The translations under genes and the position numbers were made by a program. A stretch of DNA of 64,000 nt from Ignelater luminosus (Eukaryota > Arthropoda > Insecta > Coleoptera > Elateridae). Positions 11,950-20,624 of this stretch are shown here, piece by piece (position 1 is the stretch's first letter; each line of letters begins with the position of its first letter). The stretch is from positions 186,001 to 250,000 of the forward strand of contig VTPC01006054.1 in assembly GCA_011009095.1 (NCBI GenBank), in the 5' to 3' direction. The notes beneath the pieces are model-generated. The model saw only the letters and a program-made list of their open reading frames with translations, had not been told where the DNA came from and did no database searches.

Positions 11950-12660
11950 TTATCGATAAACTTTTATACATAACCCAGTGTACGTAAGTGTTTGTTGTAG
12001 TTATTGAAATTTTCAATTTTTATAAGACATTCTTCAATATTATGAGTTGTTACAATCTTCTTTTCAGGTAAAATGTTACTTATCATTTTTGGCTAAAGTC
12101 ATTCTTCTTTATATAAGAACTGTGGTCCCTTAAACCACCTATCTGTTGGTTTGAGCGATGTCGGTTTTACCCATTTGTCTGCGGGGTTAAGTTTTCTTGG
12201 CACATACTGTCGAATTTCAACTAATGAATTTTCTTGTATTTCTGCAACTCGGTAAGCCGCAAACTTACATTATCTTCTAGGGTCATTGATGTGAATCCAA
12301 CTTAAAACCACTGCAGAGTCTGACTAGTAAAAGGTACGTTTAATGTCGATAGGCAAGTGTTGTCTAAGTTCTTTTGCGACTCGAGCACCTGGGACAGCTC
12401 CATCAAGTTCTAGCCTAGATATGGTTTGCAATTTTATTGGTACCACTCGCGTTTTTGCGCCAATGAGTGCACATTCTACTACCTGCTTCTTTTTTATTTC
12501 TAAGTAGGCAACTATCCCACATATCTTGACTAGAATCAACAAATATATGAAGTTGTACATAGGTTTTATTCCAATTTGACAATGTGTTGGAGTAACACCT
12601 AGGAATTTGAAGTTTTTCCACATCTGGTAGTTTTTTCAGTCATACGAATATGTAAAGCTA
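11950..12660 (-). pseudogene. BEL/Pao RNase H / A17-type region
   Basis: Two overlapping reverse frames (12324-12623 and 12415-12621) cover the region after RT. Visible motifs are FLGV, a SSQD-like patch in the second frame, and IKLQTISRLELDGAVPGARVAKELR, of which TISRLEL.GA is the hallmark of this region in BEL/Pao pol. Several frameshifts separate it from both RT and integrase. Sequence between 11950 and 12320 is colinear but too decayed to call residue by residue. Confidence 0.7.
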
Positions 12661-12785
12661 TCTGCGATTAGGTTCCACCATATTCCTAATACTTTCTCGG
12701 TATCATCTTCATCAAGTTTCATATTTATTTCTGTTGGAAAATCGCTAGAAGAATTCATTTCTTTCACAAGTTCTACCGAATTCGA

Positions 12786-13330
12786 TCACCAGTTTCTGAT
12801 TTCAAATTTGGTTTCAGAATATATCATTTTTACACTTTTTGCTATTTCTATAGCTTCAGATACTGTGTCAGCAGTATCTAGAAAGTCATCAACATAGTGA
12901 TTCCTTATGATGAATTCAACTGCTCTTGAGTGTTGCCGTTTGAATTTAAAGGCGTTTACATTTTTAATAAATTGTGCACAGCTCGGGGAACATGTAACAC
13001 CAAATGTCATTACTCGCATAACATAAGTGTCTACAGGATTCTCTAGGTTTCCATTTTGCCAATAAAATTTCTGAGCATGTTGATCTTCGTCTCTGATTCC
13101 TACTCTTAAAAACATTTTTTTAATATCTGCAGCAAAACCAACCTTTTTCTCTCTAAATCTTAAAAGAATACCAAGCAATGAGAAAAGTCGATCATCACCT
13201 TTTAGCAACACGAAGTTGAGTAAGATTCCCTGTGTGTTTGCTGCAGCATCCCATACAAATCGAAATTTTTCAGGCTTGTTTGGGTTAAATACTGGAAATA
13301 TAGGCAGATATCAAATTTTATCATGATGCT
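12786..13330 (-). pseudogene. BEL/Pao reverse transcriptase relic
   Basis: 141 open codons with the RT palm. VGFAADIKKMFLRVGI carries the first catalytic Asp, MTFGVTCSPSCAQ is the Pao-type fingers/palm block, and HYVDDFLDT is the YxDD active site. The open frame begins inside the RT because stops and frameshifts cut the upstream part (13330-13620). The retained YVDD makes this the best preserved catalytic part of the element. Confidence 0.85.
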
Positions 13331-13629
13331 AAGACAGTTCCTTTGTCGTGAGTTTTCTTATGTAATAATGAAATTTTCCAACTGCTGATTAATTTTCTCA
13401 CCTAGCTCTGGGTTACATTGTATTCGGTTTTCTAGACAATTTAGTCTTTGCATTGCCATAGAACGACTGTCTGGTATCTCCATATTATTGTATTTCCACA
13501 GCAACCAATCTTTTAATAGCCCTCCTGATACGAGACAGTTGTTTCCATAATGTGTAGTGCTTTTTTCAGTTCCTTGGAGGCAATAGTTTGAGGAGCTTTT
13601 ATACCAAGATTCTCAACAGCCTAATATTT

Positions 13630-14130
13630 TTAAATTTCTTTGTGAAGTTTTTCATTACTCATCCCTGTGATTGAGCATTCACAGATGTGATAGTTGTAGA
13701 TGTGACTCTGTGTGCTGGGAGGAAGTAAGGCAAAAACTGACCATCTTAATCTGGTCTTAGCTGCTATTGGATCACCTTGTTCTCCTTCTCGTACACTGAG
13801 CGGTACAGCTAGCCTCCAGTTATCTAATCCTATGCGAATTTGAGCAATTACATTTTGATATGATGATATAGTGATATTTCGTAAATAAGGATACCTTTCT
13901 CTCAATCTTTAAGCATTAACAGTTTGTCGAGGTAAATTTAAATTTTGCACTATTCGAGCAGTACAATGGTCAAACTGTTTGGCCCCTTCATAGTTTCCAG
14001 AAACTGAAAAGTTTACTATTCTTGAATTATTTTCTTGGCACTGCTGTTTACCTGTCCATCTTAGACATAATGCTGCATTTTCTCCATCTAAACCCAGCTT
14101 TTGGGCGAGAATTTCATCCATCATAGTCAC
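13630..14130 (-). pseudogene. BEL/Pao aspartic protease region (DUF1758-like)
   Basis: Two adjoining frames (14130-13909 and 13905-13630). The first has ILAQKLGLDGE and a TGKQ patch; the second has IRIGLDNWRLAVPL followed by GDPIAAKTRLRWSVFA. The order Gag zinc region, this domain, then RT is that of BEL/Pao, where this segment holds the retroviral-type protease. The D-T/S-G active-site triad would lie just upstream near 14130-14190 and is not clean. A frame break splits the domain. Confidence 0.7.
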
Positions 14131-14194
14131 AGAAGATCTTTCATCTAGGAATGCAAAGGTTTCTATTTGTTATTATTTTTAAAAATTATTGGTA

Positions 14195-14690
14195 TCATAC
14201 GAAAACGTATTCCTTGTACATCTGACTGTTGATATAATTGGCGATGAACATAACTTCTGATGTTTCTTTCACTACTAACCCAACTTCTATATGGGATTCT
14301 GCTTCTTTATGAAGTTGAAGATGGTGTTGCTGTTGACAGTTATTCTTATCGCATTTTACTGGATAACGACAAGGAAATAGATGCCTCTTGAGACATAGTT
14401 TACAAAGTTTCAGATTCTTTATGGGATTCCACTTTTCAGTTTGCTGGAATTTCTTGCAATCTGCAGCAAGCTTAGAATTACCTTGACATATCTTGCATCT
14501 TACAGATTCACCCGAAGTGTTTGAGGTACTGAGATGCGGATTGTGCGTATAATGACGTTCATTCTGACGTTTCTGTCGGTTACGTTCTGGTACTGTCAAA
14601 GTTGGTAAAGCTGTACAGACATTTGTTGCAATATTAAACAACCATTCTGAAAAATCCTTAAGATTATTAGAATCGTTCGATACACTTTCT
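14195..14690 (-). pseudogene. BEL/Pao Gag C-terminal zinc-binding region
   Basis: The open frame of 148 codons continues upstream to about 14690. Cys/His spacing in CKICQGNSKLAADC, LCKLCLKRHLFPC and CDKNNCQQQHH matches the zinc-rich C-terminal Gag of Pao-type elements. The N-terminal half of Gag is absent: the codons run straight into the 5' LTR remnant at 14685-14812. This suggests a deletion that removed most of the LTR, the primer site and the start of Gag. Confidence 0.75.
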
Positions 14691-14812
14691 TATACAATAT
14701 AAACTCAAATAACAAATGGTTAATTCTCAACATAAACATACACAAAAACATTAACTAATAAATAAAACAACATAAATGAATACAATAAATTATTATTTAA
14801 TTATTCTTAACA
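14685..14812 (-). repeat. Truncated 5' LTR of the BEL/Pao element
   Basis: About 128 bp matching 10513-10642 of the 3' LTR, ending TAACA at 14812 next to the second TTTAT. It lacks about 365 bp present in the other LTR and joins Gag sequence. It keeps the outer LTR end but no visible promoter. Confidence 0.8.
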
Positions 14813-14919
14813 TTTATTTTTCATTCAAATTCACAAATAACTCAGATACTAAGATGGAAAGACTTTATCAAATTAAGCAAAGCTCTAATAGAAGAAAAAG
14901 CTTTAAGTATTCAAAAAAA

Positions 14920-15200
14920 ATATTAAATCGAAGTTTTGCAAAAATTGTGGTCGTAATAATCACGAATCCTTTCAATGTAGATCAATAACGCAGCAAAACA
15001 AATTATAAATCTTGTAAATAAAAACTTAAGTTTTAATCAAAATTCCACTTCTGAGAACTTACAAGCAAGCTCCAGTTAAAACTCGAATTATCGTAATAAA
15101 TTCTGCAGATGCTGCTAAAAAGGGCCATTTAATCGAGGAATGTCGGAAACGACAATTTAACAATCAAAGACGTGAACAAAATAATTTAAATACTAATAAG
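14920..15200 (+). pseudogene. Gypsy Gag zinc knuckles
   Basis: One frame reads FCKNCGRNNHESFQC (about 14934-14980), a perfect C-x2-C-x4-H-x4-C knuckle. About 140 bp later a second knuckle, C-x2-C then KGHLIEEC, appears across a one-base frameshift. Two CCHC knuckles at the end of Gag bind genomic RNA in Gypsy elements. The upstream capsid part is not visible. Confidence 0.65.
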
Positions 15201-15339
15201 GAAATAAATCAAAATATAAATTTAAACTATCAATCGTTATAGATGGCAAGCACCCCAGGTGAGGACACAATTTCTCAGCTAGTGGTGTTCGAAAACTAAA
15301 AATTCTAATCTCTAATGACAATTTAGACTACGCAGAAGT

Positions 15340-15665
15340 AAATACTCCTAATTCAAAAAATAGTTATCAAGATTTTAAATTTCTAATAGATATCGAAGCG
15401 GGAGCCTTTTTTATAAAGGCTAGTAAATTCACTTCGAATACAAAACTGAATTCTAAGGGTAATATCACACTCCATGGGCTCAGTTCAAATAATCCCATCG
15501 AAACAGTAGGCAGTTGTGACATTCCCCTTTTATTCCATGTAAAAGTTCATATCCTAAATCAGATGATAAAAGTTTCTTTTGACGGCTTGTTAAGGAAAGA
15601 CTTTTTACAGCGACATTTTGCAACACTTGATTATACTAATCAGACTCTTGACCCTTTAACGTAAG
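15340..15665 (+). pseudogene. Gypsy protease relic
   Basis: The frame reads FLIDIEAGAFFIKASKF, where the family usually has L-I/V-D-T-G-A...I. The active-site D-T-G has become D-I-E-A-G. Downstream, GLSSN..IETVGSCDI and FDGLLRKDFL match the flap and the LG.DFL end of Gypsy proteases. It was an aspartic protease that matures the polyprotein; this copy is dead. Confidence 0.6.
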
Positions 15666-16679
15666 GCAGGTAAATTATAAATGTTTACGTTTATCTGTTT
15701 CGAATTCGAAATAAGCACTAAAACAATTGAAATGCATCTATTTACTTGGCTAAGACGATTTAAATTTATCATTAAACCGAGACATTTCGTGCTGTAACTT
15801 GCAATCTAGTAGGCTGATTTCAATTTTGCTTTTACCAAAAGATTGCTATTATTATTCCCTTTCCATCAACGCACTGATAGTGATAGGATGCCATTTGAGA
15901 TCTTGAGGCTATGCATGCGAGGGCGAACATAGCGACCTCTACAATTAAGTTAATTATGTATTCTAACATCCCCCTCCATAAATCCATTAACGTGTTTTTT
16001 CTTATCTTGATATCTTCACTTGTTTACAAGATATTAAGGGTGGATCGTTTTAAAATGAACACACTGCATATAAAAATGGTTGGTGGATACTCGTGCAAAG
16101 GCTTAGCCCAGGACCGTGGTGTTATCGTATACCTTTCTTTAAATTATACCCTAAAAGCTAGAACAGAACCATTAGTAGAAATTAACATTAAAAATTCTGA
16201 AATCCAAGGAGTTATTCCTGAAATTCAGCTTCAAAAAGAACTTTATTTATCGAAAGCGTTAGTGAGAGTCAATGAAAATAAAAACGTTCTGCAACTATTT
16301 TAAACACTAGATTCGTAACTTTGAAACCAACACCTATTCTTGTTGCAAAAGCAAATTCATCCAAAACTTTCTCGTCAGGAACTGCTTAAGGAAAATCTTC
16401 GTTTAAATCATTTAAATACTAAAAATTAGAAATCTGTATTGGACATCTGTACTTCATGTAGAGACATATTTCATTTATTTCTTGACGAATTAACATGTAC
16501 TAACGCGATTGAACAAGAAATCAACGTCATTAATCCGGCTCCGATACATACAAAATCTCATCGCTATCCGGAAGTACATAAGACAGAAGTCAACAAAACA
16601 AGTCAAGAAAATGCTAAAACCAAACACAATTCGATCGTAATTGTTTTCATGGTCTTCCCCATTATCGGTTGTACCAGGT

Positions 16680-17498
16680 CATCGTAGGCGATGTTTACCC
16701 CTTGCCAAATATTGAACATATATTATATCAAATAGGTCACTCCAAGTATTTTGCTACGCTTGACTTAGCCTCAGGATTCCACCAAATTCCAATAAAAAAG
16801 AAAGATTGATCAAAAACCATCAGGACATTCTGAGTTCACACCTATGCGGTTCGGGTTAACAACACCCCATCGACGTTCCAACGGCTTATGAACAAGGGCC
16901 CCAATGCTTTGTTTATCTTCATGATATCGTAATTTACGTTTCATCCATAGAAGAGCATTTTCAAAAACTGAAATCAATTTTCGATCGACTTCGAGTTAAC
17001 AACTTTTAACTTCAGCCCGACAAGTGAGAATTCCTGAAGAGAGATGTATTTTACTTGGACAACGTCAGTTTCGAATCAGATGCTTGACCTAACCCAGACA
17101 AGGTACCAGCAATACACAACTTCCTAGTGCCTAAGGATCAGAAATCCGTCAGGACATTCCTTGGCTACTATCGAAAATTTATCCAAAACTTTGCTTAGAC
17201 AGCTAAACTACTAACTTCTTTACTAAAAAACATCACTAAATTCCATGTCTGGTGTGATTTGTACCAAACAGTTTGCCATACCTTCAGAAATATTTTTACT
17301 TCACAACCTCTTCTAAGATATCCAGACTTTAATCAAGAATTTGTACTCACGACAGATGCGTCAAATTTTGCAGTAGGTGTCGTTCTAAACCAAAGAGGAC
17401 TAGGGAAACACCTACTTATCGCATACGCTTCAAAAACTTTTAATAAATCTGAAGAAGCTTACAGCATTACAGAAAAAGATTTACGTACATTTTCTTAA
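16680..17498 (+). pseudogene. Gypsy reverse transcriptase and RNase H relic
   Basis: DVYPLPNIEHIL and YFATLDLASGFHQIPI (first catalytic Asp) are textbook Gypsy RT. The YLDD active site reads YLHDIVIYVSS, so one of the paired Asp residues is His. Next come RTFLGYYRKFIQNFA and, in RNase H, FVLTTDASNFAVGVVLNQ and IAYASKTFNKSEEAY. About five stops interrupt the path. The last open frame ends at 17498, short of the integrase. Upstream open frames at 15911-16303 and 16439-16687 are colinear linker sequence between protease and RT. Confidence 0.8.
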
Positions 17499-17519
17499 TA
17501 CATGAGAAAAAACAAGCTA

Positions 17520-17889
17520 AGTGATGAAGAGAGAAATAAATTGGAAGAGTTCACTAGAAGCAGAGGAATTCTCGGATATGAGCGTTGGAAAGAAAAAAGC
17601 GTCTGATCGCATCCAATTTCGGTTTGGTTTGTAAAGCTAAAAGCAGTGCTTCCAAGATTAGGATAGCAGTCACGCTAAAGACCTCCTATAACATAGACCA
17701 TTAGATACGGTATAGAAAATAAAGAGAAAACTGTTGCTATATAAACAGTCGAATAAACGAGATGCTATTATAGGAAACGTGGTTTTTTAGATCATAGAGG
17801 TTTGCAATACTTGGCAGGTTCACTGGATGGTCTCATCGACGTCTACGGCAGAGTCGACGTTAAATGTCCGTTTAGTGCTTGTTACTAAA
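17520..17889. other. Short stretch without a recognised gene
   Basis: After the Gypsy RNase H ends, a frame starting at about 17502 stays open for roughly 33 codons (KLSDEERNKLEEF) without a family match. Nothing else is recognised before the tandem array. Confidence 0.35.
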
Positions 17890-18326
17890 GTAACTGCAAG
17901 CCTCTAGCTTTTTCCTGAGGCAGATTGTAAATTTTTGTATTTTGAGAGATTAGCTGCTACCCTCTATCTGACGGTTGCGGATAATGATTTTTGTGTAGTT
18001 GAGATAGCATGATTGTAGTAGATTTTCTGTCTTTGTTGCACACCTGTAGCTTTTTTCAGAGGCGGGTGGTAATTTTTCGTTGGTTGCTACCATCTAGCTG
18101 AGGGTTATACATAACGATTTTTGTGTAATTACAATAACGGGGTTATAGTAGATTTTTCTGCGTTTGTTGCATGCGTCCTGAGACAGGTGGAGATTTTTCC
18201 TATTGTGGGGGTTGGCTGCTATCCCCTAACCGAGGGTTGGGGATACCGGTTTTTGTATAGTTTAAGTAAGTTTGTTATAGATGTTTCGGCATTTTCTTGC
18301 ATGTCAATACCTTTTTCCTAAGAGGT
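17890..18326. repeat. Diverged tandem array, ~125-140 bp unit, about 3.3 copies
   Basis: Successive units share a CTTTTTCCTGAGGC-like start (about 17905, 18046, 18170, 18311), then GTAAATTTTT, GGCTGCTACC.TCT, GAGGGTT..GGATA, GATTTTTGTGTA and GTTGCATG. The array ends directly where the candidate LTR begins (TGTAACG at 18327). Arrays next to LTRs occur in some large Gypsy elements, so it may be untranslated sequence of the upstream or downstream element. Confidence 0.65.
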
Positions 18327-18757
18327 TGTAACGAAGTTATTTTGACTCTAATAAATTAAAAGACTGTTTATAGAAGAATTATAATTTATTTGTAGATTTA
18401 TCCGTACATTGTATACACCGGCGTGTTTATCCGGCTTTCCCCAGGTGGTGCCGCATGATAACGCCGGCGAATATTTATTATGTTATAATTCCAATACTAA
18501 CATTTAAGTTATAAAATGAATTAGAAATTGAATTTTCGTATCAGTATTAGAGACCGCTAATACTTGTTAAAGTCTATGAAGTTCTAATAAAAATTGTTTA
18601 ATTTAAAATTAACCATTTACCGACCGAATTATAAATTGTAATTATACTATGTTGAATCGCTTCATTAGCGGAGCGAACCGAGCATTTATTTCCCCGATTA
18701 GGCCGTTTTGCCCACGCGAGGGCATCCCCACTACAAGCGTGAGGGGGAACGAGCGGG

Positions 18758-18765
18758 TATAAATA
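18758..18765 (+). promoter_or_regulatory. TATA box in the candidate LTR
   Basis: TATAAATA within GCGGGTATAAATACAAACG, followed about 25 bp later by CGCAGTGAGG, which resembles an arthropod initiator. Position and spacing suit a core promoter dividing U3 from R. It supports the forward orientation of the LTR. Confidence 0.45.
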
Positions 18766-18971
18766 CAAACGTCCGACCGCAGTGAGGGCAGTTCCGCTCC
18801 AGAATTCGAGTTTCGTTCCAGAATTCGAGCTCAAGAAGTCCAGTAGCCGAATTCTAGTAAGTAAACCGAACAGGTAAAGAGGTGCCCTCTCCTGCTTGAC
18901 CGTTCTCCTTGTTTTTCCTACACCGTTCTCTTCCTTTCCTCTGGCGAGATCCGTCTCGTCTCTACTTGTAA

Positions 18972-19360
18972 CTGTTTTGTCGGTGTGGCGGTCGATCCGA
19001 CACATCGCCGGTCCAGTCCAAGTTCGGTCATTCCGGTACGGGTGAGGCGGTCGATCCGACTCATCTCTGCTGGGTTGCTCAGTTCCCTGTCGGCTTGTGG
19101 CTGTATTGCCGGTGCGGCGGTCGATCCGACGCATCGTCGGTCTAGTGCAAGTCCGGTCATTCCGGTACGGGTGAGGCGGTCGATCCGACTCATCTCTGCG
19201 GGGTGGTTCCGTGCTCTGCCCTACTTGCGGCTGTATTACCAGTGCGGCGATCGATCCGACGCATCGGCGGTCCGGTCCAAGCGCGGTTACTCTGGCGCAG
19301 GTGAGGCGGTCGATTCTACTCATCACCGCTGGGTAACTCCGCATCCATTCTTTTCGTATT
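18972..19360. repeat. GC-rich tandem array: three 129-130-bp units, six core motifs
   Basis: The core GGCGGTCGATCCGAC.CATC starts at 18987, 19046, 19116, 19175, 19246 and 19305. Spacings alternate 59, 70, 59, 71 and 59 bp, so a ~65-bp unit was doubled and the dimer then tripled. Flanking GTCATTCCGGTACGGGTGAG is kept in copies one and two. The block is far more GC-rich than the window and lies downstream of the LTR TATA box. It could bind a host regulator, like the motif arrays in other insect LTR elements; that is inference. Confidence 0.75.
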
Positions 19361-19674
19361 CCCCGCTCACCACCATAAAGCACCTGACCCGACTAACCGC
19401 ATGCTGCTTGCTGCACTACCGGTAGTGACGATCCCAGAATTGGGTGTGGCTAAGTAGTGGCTTGTATTTGCTTGTTTGTATGCTTACTGTAATACCTGCT
19501 TGTACTAATAGATTGTTTGGGCTTGATCGGTGTTTTATTTCTATATTAAGCTCTCCGAGTTTCTCTTTCAGCCGTGCACCCCTGGAGTCACCGGGTCTCC
19601 ATCGTAGCTGTCCGGTGAGCCTTCGCCCGACCGACCCAAGGGCGAGGTGGGGCAGTAAACCCCCTTACAAAATC

Positions 19675-19692
19675 TGGCACCCGAGCACCGAC
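19675..19692 (+). other. Possible primer-binding site
   Basis: TGGCACCCGAGCACCGAC begins 5 bp after the TTACA end of the candidate LTR. TGG is the complement of a tRNA CCA end, and the place and length fit. I could not match it to a specific tRNA, so the call rests mainly on position. Confidence 0.35.
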
Positions 19693-19884
19693 CGACCGAA
19701 TATCGGAAAGAAAGTGTCACAAGGTGTTACATTTTGTTGTATTTTAGGGGTACATTTGTTACCCTGTTTTGTTAGTCGGGGTGGAATGTTGTTTGTAATA
19801 TAATTCGTTGTTTAAAACACACGAGGTCGTATTGTTATTAGTTGTAGTGAAAAGAGGGAGGAATTTGCTAAATTATTTCTTGGG

Positions 19885-20345
19885 TTAAACACCGTCCCAC
19901 GAGCTGATAATGCTGGCAACTGTCTTTACACTGGTATATATGACTCTCCTGGGCCCCAACAGAGACCATGCACCGTCACCTCCCGCCGTGGTAATAGTGT
20001 TGGAAACATTTTCGATCTTTCCACTTCGTAACGCATATTCCTTGTGGGCTGTATTAGATGACAGTTTCACACTTCTTCAATTTTTTTAAGACATCCGTTG
20101 GATTTCCTTTTCTGTTAGCTCGCGGAGTTTCCGTAGCGTACATTTTTTTATTTAATAATTTTTTTGTTAGTTTGACGCTATTATAAAAATTATTCATGTA
20201 GATGGAATGACCATCGCTAAGTTTCCCTTGCAGTAGGGACTTTCTTTTTCTGTATGTTGTAAACCACCTAGTTGAGGATCAGCTGATCCTGAGTACACAA
20301 TCACTTTTTGTGACAATCGACTTGGCTGATTTTCCCCCTTCTATT
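19885..20345 (-). pseudogene. piggyBac-family transposase relic
   Basis: On the reverse strand the frame reads VIVYSGSADPQLGG, then GHSIYMNNFYNSVKLTKKLL, RANRKGNPTDVLKKLKKCE, VTKWKDRK and a decayed IPV..QLPALS. This order matches the core of PGBD4-like piggyBac transposases: G(H).VYMDNFY.SV..A..LL, then R.NRKGNP, then KWKD. Such enzymes cut and paste DNA at TTAA. The Asp of YMDNFY, a proposed catalytic residue, is Asn here, and stops and frameshifts break the frame. Both ends of the element are missing. It lies between the candidate LTR and the pogo element. Confidence 0.6.
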
Positions 20346-20624
20346 AAAAAAAAAATCAATTAATGATCGTATCTTTCCAATTTGAGATTTCGGCTCATAA
20401 AAGATGAGGAAATAGAAAGATTAAACAAGTAATGTCTTTTTCCAGTAATCGTTAATCCTGTTGATGCGAATGGTTCCCATGTGAAATAGTACAAGTAAGA
20501 TCTTTTTGTATCAAGCAAACGGATGTAATAAAATTAAGATCTATAATAGCAAATTTTGCGAATAAGAAGTCTTATCTTACAGATCGGCAACTCGTTGTTA
20601 GAGTAAATAATTTAGAATCAACTC

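Larger units (their letters stand above)
10150..14812 (-). mobile_element. BEL/Pao LTR retrotransposon with 5-bp target duplication
   Basis: The reverse-strand element is bounded by TGTTA at 10150 and TAACA at 14812, and TTTAT is duplicated at 10145-10149 and 14813-14817. BEL/Pao elements make 5-bp duplications. Domain order on the reverse strand is Gag zinc region, protease, RT, RNase H region, integrase and a C-terminal DUF5641-like part, which is diagnostic for BEL/Pao. The 3' LTR is about 493 bp, but only the first ~128 bp of the 5' LTR remain and run directly into mid-Gag codons. All coding parts are broken, so it is dead. Confidence 0.85.
14818..17515 (+). mobile_element. Gypsy (17.6/297-like) gag-pol relic
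   Basis: Forward-strand order: Gag zinc knuckles (about 14930-15175), protease (15370-15660), RT (16680-17250), RNase H (17259-17498). The element stops in RNase H at about 17510, with no integrase. Stops and frameshifts are frequent. The RT active site is altered. The left edge coincides with the target duplication of the Pao element, so the Pao copy probably inserted into this Gypsy, making the Gypsy the older resident. Confidence 0.75.
18327..19669 (+). repeat. Candidate 1.34-kb LTR
   Basis: The block starts TGTAAC and ends CCTTACA, giving TG...CA ends that are inverted copies. Inside are a TATA box with an initiator-like GCAGT about 25 bp downstream and a GC-rich motif array. It is followed 5 bp later by TGGCACCCGAGC, positioned like a primer-binding site. 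It would be the 5' LTR of a forward-strand element whose body is lost or replaced by a piggyBac relic. No second LTR copy and no target duplication are seen in the window. The long open frames over it on both strands come from GC-rich repeats. Confidence 0.45.

Noticed and set aside
18598..19383. 261-codon reverse-strand open frame and overlapping forward frames of 91-146 codons
   Set aside because: They arise from a GC-rich tandem array poor in stop codons. The protein is just the repeat read three times, with no known domain.
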